Assembly: GCA_944384505.1 (NCBI GenBank)
Contig: CALWTQ010000017.1
Coordinates: 1-53,969 of the forward strand
Length of the DNA stretch: 53,969 nucleotides
Direction: 5' to 3'
Source of the DNA: an uncultured Mediterraneibacter sp.
GTDB lineage: Bacteria; Bacillota; Clostridia; Lachnospirales; Lachnospiraceae
A program made the position numbers and the translations under genes. Numbering within the stretch: position 1 is the first letter of the stretch; every line of letters begins with the position of its first letter. A model generated the notes under the pieces. The model was given only the letters and a program-made list of their open reading frames with translations, made no database searches and had not been told where the DNA came from. Below are positions 45,445 to 53,668 of this stretch, piece by piece.

Positions 45445-46461
45445 ATGGCAGAGGCAGGAGTGCTTGGCGCAGGAAGCTGGGGAACCGCGCTTTCGGTGCT
45501 TCTCCACGACAACGGGCATCACGTGACAGTCTGGTCCATTGACGACAGTGAAGTGAAGATGCTGAATGAAAAGAGAGAACATGAACTGAAGCTTCCCGGG
45601 GTGAAGATTCCGGACGACATGATTATTACGGGAGACATGGGAGAGGCTATCCGGGGAAAGGATTTCCTCGTGCTGGCGGTACCGTCCCCTTACACAAGAG
45701 ATACTGCCCGTAAGATGCGGCCCTATGTAAAAGAGGGGCAGATCATTGTGGATGTGGCGAAAGGAATCGAGGAAACCACACTGATGACACTGTCGAAACA
45801 GATTGAGGAGGAGATCCCGCAGGCAGACGTGGCAGTGCTCTCGGGGCCAAGCCATGCCGAGGAAGTGGGGAGAAGGCTGCCTACGACCTGCGTGATCGGC
45901 GCGAGGACAAAGAAGACTGCGGAGTATCTCCAGTCCATGTTTATCAGCCGGGTGTTCCGTGTGTATACAAGCCCGGACATTCTCGGCATTGAGCTGGGCG
46001 GCTCCCTTAAGAATGTCATCGCCCTGGCTGCCGGTATTGCGGACGGTCTGGGATATGGAGACAATACAAAGGCAGCCCTGATCACAAGAGGGATTGCTGA
46101 GATTTCCCGCTTAGGAGTGAAGATGGGCGGGAAGATCGAGAGCTTTACCGGCCTGACCGGAATAGGCGATCTGATCGTAACCTGTGCGAGCCGTCACAGC
46201 CGGAACCGCAAAGCCGGGTACCTGATCGGCCAGGGAAGAACCATGCAGGAGGCCATGGATGAGGTGAAAATGGTAGTGGAAGGCGTATACTCTGCAAAGG
46301 CCGCGGCAAGGCTGGCAGAAAAGTACGGTGTCTCCATGCCGATTGTGGAAGAGGTAAATGCGGTTCTCTTTGAGGGAAAGGAACCCGCCCAGGCTGTGGA
46401 TGACCTGATGATGAGAGAATCCCGCAGCGAGAACGGCGCCCTGCAGTGGGAGAACCCGTAA
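45445..46461 (+). CDS. gpsA: NAD(P)-dependent glycerol-3-phosphate dehydrogenase
   Basis: A 338-residue enzyme that reduces dihydroxyacetone phosphate for phospholipid synthesis. The Rossmann motif is VLGAGSWGTALSVLLHDNGH, LSGPSHAEEV follows, and the catalytic lysine lies in GGSLKNVIALAAGIADGLGYG. The C-terminal domain carries TGLTGIGDLIVTCASRHSRN. Length is typical. It is the last gene before the sporulation gene spoIVA, which has a separate promoter. Confidence 0.97.
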   Translation: MAEAGVLGAGSWGTALSVLLHDNGHHVTVWSIDDSEVKMLNEKREHELKLPGVKIPDDMIITGDMGEAIRGKDFLVLAVPSPYTRDTARKMRPYVKEGQIIVDVAKGIEETTLMTLSKQIEEEIPQADVAVLSGPSHAEEVGRRLPTTCVIGARTKKTAEYLQSMFISRVFRVYTSPDILGIELGGSLKNVIALAAGIADGLGYGDNTKAALITRGIAEISRLGVKMGGKIESFTGLTGIGDLIVTCASRHSRNRKAGYLIGQGRTMQEAMDEVKMVVEGVYSAKAAARLAEKYGVSMPIVEEVNAVLFEGKEPAQAVDDLMMRESRSENGALQWENP

Positions 46462-46501
46462 CTGCTAAGACAGAGTGATCTGATGAAATAAAAAAGAAAA
46501 T

Positions 46502-46531
46502 GGAATACCCCCTTCTGTGTCTGCATACACT
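46502..46531 (+). promoter_or_regulatory. Sigma-E-like promoter of spoIVA
   Basis: CATACACT (46524-46531) matches the Bacillus sigma-E -10 consensus CATACAMT at every position. GGAATACC (46502-46509), 14 bp upstream, fits a loose sigma-E -35 element. spoIVA is transcribed by sigma-E in Bacillus, so the motif and the gene agree. Confidence 0.7.
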
Positions 46532-46558
46532 GTATCAGCACAGCAAGGGGGTATCTCT

Positions 46559-48031
46559 ATGGATTCATTTCAGGTATACAGGGATATGAAAACGCGTACA
46601 GGCGGTGAGATCTATATCGGCGTGGTAGGTCCGGTTCGGACAGGCAAGTCAACATTTATCAAACGCTTTATGGATCTTCTTGTACTGCCGAATATGGCGG
46701 ATGAACACGCGCGTGAGAGAACAAAGGATGAACTGCCCCAGTCCGCATCCGGCACAACCATTATGACAACAGAGCCTAAATTTGTGCCTAAAGAGGCGGC
46801 GGCCGTCAGACTATCTGACGATGTAGAGGTGAAAATCCGGCTCATAGACTGTGTGGGATTCATGGTGGAAGGCGCGTCAGGCCACACGGAAAATGACGCG
46901 GAAAGACAGGTAAAAACTCCGTGGTTCGAGTATGAAATCCCATTTACAAAGGCAGCGGCCATTGGTACGCAGAAAGTGATTCACGACCACGCGACGATCG
47001 GCTTTGTAGTGACTACGGACGGAAGCATTACGGATCTGCCAAGGGAGAATTATATACCTGCGGAGGAAAAGACGGTAAAGGAGCTGAAATCCATAGGAAA
47101 GCCATTCGTAATTCTTCTCAACTGCCGGAAGCCTTACACAGAGGAGGCGAAGGCGCTTAAGGAGGAGCTGGAGGCAAAGTACGGCGCGTCCGTGATTCCG
47201 GTAAACTGTGAGCAGTTAAAGAGTGAAGATATCGGGGAGATCATGAGGCAGGTACTCTATGAGTTCCCGATTACAGAAGTGGAGTTCTATGTTCCGAAAT
47301 GGGTGGAAATGCTCTCGCGGGATCACAGGATCAAGCAGGATCTCCTCACCAGCGTAAAAACCATTATGGACGGCCTGGATGAGATCAAAAGCATCGTGTC
47401 CCGGAAAATCGACTCAGACAGCCCTTACATAGACGGGATCACAGTGGACCAGATCGAGATGGATACCGGCAGGATAAAAATCTGTATCAGTTTCGAGCAG
47501 AAGTATTATTATGAGGTATTAAGCGAGCTGACCGGAGAGGATATAAAGGGAGAATATGAACTGATATCTACGGTAAAAGAGCTCTCCTCCATGAGGGATG
47601 AACTGAGCCGGATCCAGGATGCCTTCACAGATGTGAAGCTGAAAGGCTACGGCGTAGTCAGTCCGGCCAGGGAAGACATTAAGCTGGAAGAGCCGGTTAT
47701 CATCAAACAGGGCAGCAAATACGGGGTGAAAATCCGCTCCGAGGCGCCGTCCATCCATATGATCCGGGCAAATATAGAGACGGAGATCGCGCCGATCGTG
47801 GGAAGCGAAAAGCAGGCGGAGGATCTGGTTGAATATATCAAAAAAGAAAGCGCGTCCCCGGAGGGAGTGTGGGGCACAAATATCTTCGGGAAATCCGTGG
47901 AGGAGCTCGTCATGGACGGAATGAGAAATAAGATCGCCATGATCAACGATGAGAGCCAGGTAAAACTCCAGGAATCCATGCAGAAGATCGTAAATGATAT
48001 GAATGGTGGGATGGTGTGCATAATCATCTGA
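46559..48031 (+). CDS. spoIVA: Stage IV sporulation protein A
   Basis: A 490-residue cytoskeletal ATPase that polymerises on the forespore surface to anchor coat and cortex assembly. The Walker A GPVRTGKST is at residues 24-32, and the N-terminal GTPase-like domain extends to about 240; the middle and C-terminal domains (FEQKYYYEVLSELTGEDIKG; SPEGVWGTNIFGKSVEELV) follow. It ends in the characteristic hydrophobic tail (NGGMVCIII). The ATG at 46559 has AAGGGGG upstream; an in-frame ATG at 46517 precedes the likely transcription start. Presence of this gene argues for an endospore-forming organism. Confidence 0.96.
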   Translation: MDSFQVYRDMKTRTGGEIYIGVVGPVRTGKSTFIKRFMDLLVLPNMADEHARERTKDELPQSASGTTIMTTEPKFVPKEAAAVRLSDDVEVKIRLIDCVGFMVEGASGHTENDAERQVKTPWFEYEIPFTKAAAIGTQKVIHDHATIGFVVTTDGSITDLPRENYIPAEEKTVKELKSIGKPFVILLNCRKPYTEEAKALKEELEAKYGASVIPVNCEQLKSEDIGEIMRQVLYEFPITEVEFYVPKWVEMLSRDHRIKQDLLTSVKTIMDGLDEIKSIVSRKIDSDSPYIDGITVDQIEMDTGRIKICISFEQKYYYEVLSELTGEDIKGEYELISTVKELSSMRDELSRIQDAFTDVKLKGYGVVSPAREDIKLEEPVIIKQGSKYGVKIRSEAPSIHMIRANIETEIAPIVGSEKQAEDLVEYIKKESASPEGVWGTNIFGKSVEELVMDGMRNKIAMINDESQVKLQESMQKIVNDMNGGMVCIII

Positions 48032-48039
48032 AGTGTGTG

Positions 48040-48617
48040 CAGCTATTTAGCGCACTAACATTTCCTGTGGCTCACGTCCGGAAGCGGAGCGGATGGTTTT
48101 CGATACGTATTCTGTGAAAGGGGACAGCCGTGCGATATTCCGTTCCAGAATCCGGAAAATCTAATAGGCCGAAGAGATGTTTAAATGCAAAGCGGCGCTC
48201 CGGGCAACTCGCTCTGCTCAGACAATCCCTGCGCGCCGCTTAACAACATCTCTCCGCCCTCAAGATTTTCAGCGGATTCCTCCAAAGTCACATCTCCCGG
48301 CTGTCCCCTTCCCCAGAAAGTATGCTCAAACCATCCGCTCCGCTTCCTGGGCATTTCCTGTCGGAAATGTTACTGCCCTAAACAGAGCTGTAAAGCGCGA
48401 ATTGGCGCGGCTTGCAGGCTTTCCTCTGCGAAAGTCTTCCGGCCGCGCCTGCTTCTTCTGACAGCTATATATTCACTGACTTCCGGCTTGAAAAGCCCAG
48501 AAAACAGCTCCCTTTCGAAGGCGCCCGTCGCCATCCTCCATCCCCGCAGAATACGTTTTAGGAATAGTTGCTGTTTTCGGAAGTTTTGGAGCAGGGCGTT
48601 AGTGAACTATATAGCTG
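48040..48617 (+). repeat. Tripartite palindromic repeat element, copy 5 (internally deleted)
   Basis: A 578-bp copy in A-B-C orientation, eight bases after the spoIVA stop. A is 48041-48389, B 48386-48466. C (48463-48616) is only 154 bp instead of 338: the left arm and apical loop are missing, and the sequence jumps from CAGAAAACAGCTCC to TTTCGAAGGCGCCCGTCGCC, which is the complement of what normally stands in that arm. Terminal repeats CAGCTATTTAGCGCACTAAC and TTAGTGAACTATATAGCTG are intact. A frame of 164 codons from 48185 is a chance reading. The pnp promoter starts 35 bp later. Confidence 0.9.
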
Positions 48618-48651
48618 TTAAACTTTATAACTGCCCGGAAGAATTTAAGTC

Positions 48652-48680
48652 TCGACTTATAGTATCTCACAGGGTATAAT
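48652..48680 (+). promoter_or_regulatory. Sigma-A promoter of pnp and downstream genes
   Basis: TCGACT (48652-48657), 17 bp, TATAAT (48675-48680). It directly follows repeat copy 5 and lies 35 bp before the start codon. Confidence 0.65.
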
Positions 48681-48714
48681 AGGAAACGTACACACCAGAA
48701 AGAGGAGTGATTTG

Positions 48715-49548
48715 ATGAGCAGGCAGTATGACAGACTGGAGAAATGCTATGAATACTACAGGACAGTGTCAGATTTTGTGCCGGAGACGGGGCTGATTCT
48801 CGGTTCCGGGCTGGGCGGATATGCCCGCAATATGAAGGTGATAAAAGAGATCCCGTACAGAGATATTCCGGGCTTCCCTGTGTCTACTGTCCGGGGGCAT
48901 GACGGCAGGTTCCTTCTCGGGTATATCGGAGATGTCCCTGCTGTAGTTATGAAGGGAAGAGTGCACTATTATGAAGGGTATTCCATGGAGGAGGTGGTTC
49001 TTCCGGTCCGCCTGATGATACGGATGGGAATCTGCACGCTGTTTCTGACCAATGCGGCAGGCGGCATCAGCCGGAAGTTTCAAACCGGCGATTTCATGAT
49101 GATTACGGATCAGATTTCCAGCTTTGTGCCATCGCCCCTGGTTGGGGAAAATGTCTCGGAACTTGGAGAGCGCTTCCCGGATATGACGCACATTTATGCT
49201 CCTGAGCTAAGAGAGATAATCAGAACTACAGCTGAGGAAGAAAAGATCCCCCTTCAGGAAGGGATTTACCTTCAGACCTCGGGGCCGAACTTTGAGAGTC
49301 CGGCAGAAATCCGGATGTATGGCGCTCTTGGCGCGGACGCTGTGGGGATGAGCACAGCATGTGAGGCTATTGCGGCGCGTCATGCAGGAATCCGTGTGTG
49401 CGGGATCTCATGTATTTCTAATATGGCCAGCGGCATATCAGATACAGAATTAAGTACTCTGGATGTACAGGCTGTAGCGGATCAGCGCGCGGAAGAGTTC
49501 GGGCGTCTTGTCACAAGGAGCATTGAAAAGATGGGGACGGACAAATAA
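48715..49548 (+). CDS. Purine nucleoside phosphorylase (trimeric type)
   Basis: A 277-residue salvage enzyme that phosphorolyses inosine and guanosine. GLILGSGLGGYARN (phosphate loop), VSTVRGHDGRFLLGY (His), LTNAAGGI, and SGPNFESPAEIRMYGALGADAVGMSTACEAI with the purine-site Glu and Met, then CISNMASG with Asn, are the DeoD2/PunA-type signatures. MTA phosphorylase is a near relative, but the Asn fits inosine/guanosine preference. The ATG at 48715 is seven bases after GAGGAG. The next gene is a deaminase, suggesting a nucleoside salvage unit. Confidence 0.92.
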   Translation: MSRQYDRLEKCYEYYRTVSDFVPETGLILGSGLGGYARNMKVIKEIPYRDIPGFPVSTVRGHDGRFLLGYIGDVPAVVMKGRVHYYEGYSMEEVVLPVRLMIRMGICTLFLTNAAGGISRKFQTGDFMMITDQISSFVPSPLVGENVSELGERFPDMTHIYAPELREIIRTTAEEEKIPLQEGIYLQTSGPNFESPAEIRMYGALGADAVGMSTACEAIAARHAGIRVCGISCISNMASGISDTELSTLDVQAVADQRAEEFGRLVTRSIEKMGTDK

Positions 49549-49645
49549 GGGCACTGTAAAAAAAGAGCACTAAAAACAAGAAAGACTGCCATAAAAGGAC
49601 GGCGGATAAGAGAAAGGATAATGGAGAAAGGACAGGAGAGAAGGT

Positions 49646-50920
49646 ATGAAAACAAGAATTTATAATGCGAGAATCCTGACTATGGAGGAAGGAAGGGACA
49701 TCTTCCGGGGAGAACTGCAGATAGAGGACGGCAGGATTCTTTATATTGGTACTTCCCCGAAAAGCGGCGAAGCATGGGATGAAGAAATTGACGCGGGGGG
49801 AAACCTGATTATGCCGGGCTTTAAGAACGCCCATACTCATTCTGCCATGACGTTCCTCCGGTCCTATGCAGATGACATGAAACTGCAGGAGTGGCTGTAT
49901 GAGAAGGTGTTCCCCGCTGAGGCAAAGCTTACGGGAGAGGATATTTACTGGCTGACAAAGCTGGCAATTATGGAGTATCTGACAAGCGGGATTACCGCGG
50001 CTTTTGATATGTACAAGCTCAAAGCGCACAGCGCCCGGGCGGCGCAGGAGACGGGATTCCGTATGACATTCTGCGGAGACCTCAATGATTTTGGAGGGAC
50101 TGTGGATGACATGGAGCAGGACTATCTCAAATATAATGAGGATCCGGAGAGTCTGCTTTCCTACAGGATCGGATTCCACGCGGAATATACCACAAACCGG
50201 AAACTGATGGAAGAGATCGCCGCGCTCGCCGGGAAGTACAAAGCCCCGGTCTGTGTCCACTGCTCAGAGACAAAGAGAGAGGTGGAGGAGTGCAGGGAAC
50301 GCACGGGGATGACTCCGGTGGCGTATATGGATTCCCTTGGCCTGTTCCGGCATGGCGGAGTCCTGTTCCATGGCGTACACATGGATGAGGCTGATTTTGA
50401 TATTATAAAGGAGAGGGGAATTGCTGTTGTTACGAACCCTGCTTCGAACTTGAAGCTGGCCAGCGGCATTGCTCCGGTGAAACGGTATCTGGATCTGGGG
50501 ATTCCGATGGCGATCGGAACAGACGGGCCTGCCAGCAACAACTGTCTGGACATGTTCCGGGAAATGTTCCTCGCGACAGGGCTTCAGAAAGTGGTCTGCG
50601 ACGACCCGGAGGCAGTGCCGGCTATGGATGTGCTCCGCATGGCGGCAGTGACCGGCGCGGAGGCAATGGGGCTTTCAGACTGCAGGACTCTCACAGCGGG
50701 CAGCAGGGCGGATCTGATTATGATCGATCTGATGCAGCCTAACATGCGCCCGATCCATAATATTGAGAAAAACATTGTGTACAGCGGAAGCAAACAGAAC
50801 ATAAAGATGACGATGGTAAACGGGAAAGTCCTTTACAGGGACGGTGCGTTTTTATTCGGGGAAAGCCCGGAGACGATCTATGAGAACGCAGAGAGAATCG
50901 CAGAGAGGATCCTGGGCTGA
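49646..50920 (+). CDS. Amidohydrolase, MTA/SAH/5'-deoxyadenosine deaminase type
   Basis: A 424-residue TIM-barrel metal hydrolase. Metal ligands appear in GFKNAHTHSAMT, HCSETKREVE, HGVHMDEADFD, and GTDGPASNNCLDMFREM. The sequence organisation matches the MtaD/DadD family that deaminates S-adenosylhomocysteine, methylthioadenosine or 5'-deoxyadenosine. The last is a by-product of radical SAM enzymes, so this could recycle it with the phosphorylase encoded upstream. Substrate choice among these cannot be settled from sequence. An AGGAGAGAAGG stretch precedes the ATG. Confidence 0.85.
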   Translation: MKTRIYNARILTMEEGRDIFRGELQIEDGRILYIGTSPKSGEAWDEEIDAGGNLIMPGFKNAHTHSAMTFLRSYADDMKLQEWLYEKVFPAEAKLTGEDIYWLTKLAIMEYLTSGITAAFDMYKLKAHSARAAQETGFRMTFCGDLNDFGGTVDDMEQDYLKYNEDPESLLSYRIGFHAEYTTNRKLMEEIAALAGKYKAPVCVHCSETKREVEECRERTGMTPVAYMDSLGLFRHGGVLFHGVHMDEADFDIIKERGIAVVTNPASNLKLASGIAPVKRYLDLGIPMAIGTDGPASNNCLDMFREMFLATGLQKVVCDDPEAVPAMDVLRMAAVTGAEAMGLSDCRTLTAGSRADLIMIDLMQPNMRPIHNIEKNIVYSGSKQNIKMTMVNGKVLYRDGAFLFGESPETIYENAERIAERILG

Positions 50921-50969
50921 TCGAAAGGCCCGGCGTCTGAAACAGGGGGAAATAAAGAAAGGGGTACAT

Positions 50970-51437
50970 ATGATGAGAGCAGCGATATTTACAATAGACA
51001 CAGGCGCGTATAAAGCAAAGGCGGAAAGCGCGGCCGCCTCCGCGCTTAAAAGACTGCTGGAACAGGTGGGATTTGAGGTGAAGGCTGTGGGAGTCCTGCC
51101 TCAGAACCGGGAGATTGTGGCAGAAGTGATGACACGCCTTGCAGATTCGGAATCTGTGGAGCTGATCCTGACGACCGGTGCCGCGGGGTATCTGGATGAC
51201 GATATTGCTCCGGATGCGCTCTGCGACGTGGCAGAGAGACGGCTTCCGGGAATTCCGGAAGCGCTCAGGGCATACAACCTGAGATACTCGAAAAAAGCTA
51301 TGATGGACCGGATGGATGCAGGAATACGGAAACAGACGCTTCTGATGAACCTTCCGGAGAGCGCTAAGACAGCAAAGGAAGATATGGAATATATCCTTAC
51401 GGAAATAGTACAGGTGGTGGAGAATATCAGCTTATGA
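50970..51437 (+). CDS. MogA/MoaB-like molybdopterin-binding-fold protein
   Basis: A 155-residue protein of the MoCF-biosynthesis fold. The overall order LTTGAAGYLDDDIAPDAL, RLPGIPEALRAYNL and MNLPESAKTAKEDM parallels TTGGTGxxxRDxTPEA, PGFxEALR and NLPGSPKA of MogA, but the GGTG and RD residues that define the catalytic site are replaced, so adenylyl transfer to molybdopterin is doubtful. No other molybdenum-cofactor gene is in the window. Two tandem ATGs (50970, 50973) follow AAAGGGG. The gene overlaps the next by four bases (ATGA type), indicating translational coupling with the hydrolase. Confidence 0.75.
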   Translation: MMRAAIFTIDTGAYKAKAESAAASALKRLLEQVGFEVKAVGVLPQNREIVAEVMTRLADSESVELILTTGAAGYLDDDIAPDALCDVAERRLPGIPEALRAYNLRYSKKAMMDRMDAGIRKQTLLMNLPESAKTAKEDMEYILTEIVQVVENISL

Positions 51438-52141
51438 TGAAAGTAACGTATTTGGGACACAGCGGATTTCTTGTGGAGACAGAAGAAGGGTATCTTCTGT
51501 TTGACTACTATAAGGGCGAGCTCCCTGAGATGGATTCTGCAAAGAGACTGTTTGTATTTGTGAGTCATGCCCATTATGATCACTATAACCGGGAGATTTT
51601 CTCATTTAGGGGAAAGATGCCACAGGTGCATTTTATCCTTTCCTGGGATGTACCGGTAAGGGATGCGGACGCGGGAGAGGACATTGTGTTCTTACGCCCC
51701 GGCGAGGAAAAGAAAGTTTCAGATCAGTGTACGGTGCGCACTCTGCGGTCCAATGACGAGGGCGTTGCTTTTCTCGTCCATTTTGGCAGAAAAACGTTCT
51801 ATCACGCGGGGGATCTGAACTGGTGGCACTGGGAAGGGGAGCCGGAAGAGTACAATACCTCAATGCGCAGATCTTACCAGTCAGAGATCAACAAGCTCCA
51901 GAAAGAGAAGATTGACGCGGCCTTTGTCCCTGTGGATCCGAGACTTGGCGAACAGTACTGCTGGGGGCTTGACTGCTTTATGAAGCGGACGGACACGGCC
52001 AGGGCATTTCCCATGCACTTCTGGGGGAACTTCCAGGTGTTTGACCGTCTGATGCTGGAAAAATGCACAGAGGAATATAAAGACAGGATTATGAAGATCG
52101 GGAGAGAAGGACAGTGCTTCCTTCTGGAGGACTCTGAGTGA
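51434..52141 (+). CDS. Metallo-beta-lactamase-fold hydrolase (UlaG-like)
   Basis: A 235-residue protein of the UlaG-like branch of the metallo-beta-lactamase fold. The metal motif is VSHAHYDHYNREIF (H-x-H-x-D-H), with further ligands in TFYHAGDLNWWHW and PMHFWGNF. Such proteins are small metal-dependent hydrolases of often unknown substrate. The start overlaps the stop of the preceding Mog-like gene, and a second ATG at 51437 is possible. RNase HI follows after 88 bp. No substrate can be proposed from sequence. Confidence 0.85.
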   Translation: MMKVTYLGHSGFLVETEEGYLLFDYYKGELPEMDSAKRLFVFVSHAHYDHYNREIFSFRGKMPQVHFILSWDVPVRDADAGEDIVFLRPGEEKKVSDQCTVRTLRSNDEGVAFLVHFGRKTFYHAGDLNWWHWEGEPEEYNTSMRRSYQSEINKLQKEKIDAAFVPVDPRLGEQYCWGLDCFMKRTDTARAFPMHFWGNFQVFDRLMLEKCTEEYKDRIMKIGREGQCFLLEDSE

Positions 52142-52229
52142 ACAGGATCCTGAGACGGCGGCTGCAGTGTGCGGATGACTTGATCAGCGCACTGCGTTTA
52201 GCCGGCCAGGACAGAAGAAGGAGAATATT

Positions 52230-52718
52230 ATGCTTGTAAAAATTTATACGGACGGCGCGGCCAGGGGAAATCCGGACGGACCGGGAGGATATGGTTCAGT
52301 GCTGGAGTATGTGGATACGAAAGGGGAACTTCATGTAAAGGAACTTTCCCGGGGATATGTGCGGACAACCAACAACCGAATGGAGCTGATGGCGGTGATC
52401 GCCGGTCTGGAAGCCCTGAACCGTCCATGTACAGTGGAAGTGTATTCAGATTCGCAGTATGTGGTAAATGCGTTTAATAAGCACTGGGTGGACGGATGGC
52501 TGAAAAAAGGCTGGAAGCGCGGTAAGAATGAACCGGTTAAGAACGTAGACCTCTGGAAGAGACTGCTGGCGGCGAAAGAGCCTCACAGTGTCAGCTTCCA
52601 CTGGGTAAAAGGCCATGACGGGCATCCGCAGAATGAGAGGTGCGACAAACTCGCCACATCCGCCGCGGACGGGGATGGACTGATTGTGGATGAGGGGCTT
52701 GATGTCAGCAACAACTAA
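52230..52718 (+). CDS. rnhA: Ribonuclease HI
   Basis: A 162-residue endonuclease that degrades the RNA of RNA-DNA hybrids. Catalytic residues are visible as Asp8 ([13 protein letters not shown]-like, here [10 protein letters not shown]), Glu52 (NNRMELMAV), Asp74 ([12 protein letters not shown]) and Asp at about 139 (NERCDKLA). The basic protrusion [16 protein letters not shown] is present, as in the E. coli type. AGAAGGAG stands upstream of the start. Confidence 0.96.
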   Translation: MLVKIYTDGAARGNPDGPGGYGSVLEYVDTKGELHVKELSRGYVRTTNNRMELMAVIAGLEALNRPCTVEVYSDSQYVVNAFNKHWVDGWLKKGWKRGKNEPVKNVDLWKRLLAAKEPHSVSFHWVKGHDGHPQNERCDKLATSAADGDGLIVDEGLDVSNN

Positions 52719-52822
52719 ACTGGCCTGGTATAAAAATGCAATTCTGGATATTTCAAACCAATCCATATCTGATATACTTTTCCATAAAGATTTTTAAAAA
52801 TTCAAAAGAGAGGTATATCATT

Positions 52823-53668
52823 ATGAAACGGATTGTAACACTTCAGGACATATCCTGCGTCGGCTGCTGCTCTACTACAGTCGCCCTGCCGGTTATTTCC
52901 GCGATGGGCGTGGAGTGCAGTATCCTGCCGACCGCTGTATTATCCAATCACACAATGTTTAAAGAGTTTACCTGTGTAGATCTGTCAGATCAGATTGAAC
53001 CCATAGCAGAGGCATGGAAACGCCAGAACATTGCCTTTGACGGAATCTACACGGGGTATCTGGCGTCAGAAGAACAGTGCGGGCAGGTCGCGGAGTTCTT
53101 TGACCGGTTCTCGGAGAATCATCCTTTGATCATAGTGGATCCGGCCATGGCGGATAACGGAAAGCTCTATCCGGCTTTCGGGGAAACGTTCCCTGCGGCA
53201 ATGGCAAAGGTCTGCGCGAAGGCAGACGTCATTCTCCCCAATATTACAGAAGCGGCGCTTCTGACTCAAATGCCGTATAAGACGGAATATGACAGAGACT
53301 ATATCAGGGAACTTCTGGAAAAGCTCCTGGATCTTGGATGCGGCACCGCGGTTCTTACCGGAGTGAGCTTTGAGCCGGGCCGCCTGGGGGTGGCATATCT
53401 TGACCGGAACGGAAAAGAATTTACCTATTTCACAAAATGGTGTGAGCAGTCCTATCATGGCACGGGAGATATCTTCGCATCCACCGTAACCGGCGGGCTT
53501 ATGAGGGGGCTTGACCTGGGGGCGGCTCTTACGATCGCGGTGGACTATGTTGTCGCGTGCATTGAACAGACGGCGGCCTCGGAGAGCGGACGCTGGTATG
53601 GGGCCGAGTTCGAGCCAGTGATTCCGGAACTGTGCCGGATGCTTCAAGAGAGAGTGACAGCTATTTAG
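52823..53668 (+). CDS. Pyridoxal/pyridoxamine kinase (PdxK/PdxY-like)
   Basis: A 281-residue ribokinase-fold vitamin B6 kinase. QDISCVGCCSTTVALPVIS at the N-terminus, DPAMADNGKLYPAF in the middle, NITEAALL, and the catalytic SYHGTGDIFASTVTGG near residue 225 are family motifs. The GTGD aspartate is the catalytic base. AGAGAGGT precedes the ATG at 52823; an ATG at 52736 lies in AT-rich promoter-like sequence (TATACT at about 52774). The final codons GCT ATT TAG are within the terminal repeat of element copy 6, so as in tgt the protein ends Ala-Ile from the repeat. Confidence 0.92.
   Translation: MKRIVTLQDISCVGCCSTTVALPVISAMGVECSILPTAVLSNHTMFKEFTCVDLSDQIEPIAEAWKRQNIAFDGIYTGYLASEEQCGQVAEFFDRFSENHPLIIVDPAMADNGKLYPAFGETFPAAMAKVCAKADVILPNITEAALLTQMPYKTEYDRDYIRELLEKLLDLGCGTAVLTGVSFEPGRLGVAYLDRNGKEFTYFTKWCEQSYHGTGDIFASTVTGGLMRGLDLGAALTIAVDYVVACIEQTAASESGRWYGAEFEPVIPELCRMLQERVTAI

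Noticed and set aside
48185-48679. 164-codon reading frame over repeat copy 5
   Set aside because: It runs across A, B and the terminal repeat into the pnp promoter; no ribosome binding site, no domain, and frameshifted relative to the frames in other copies beyond the A part.
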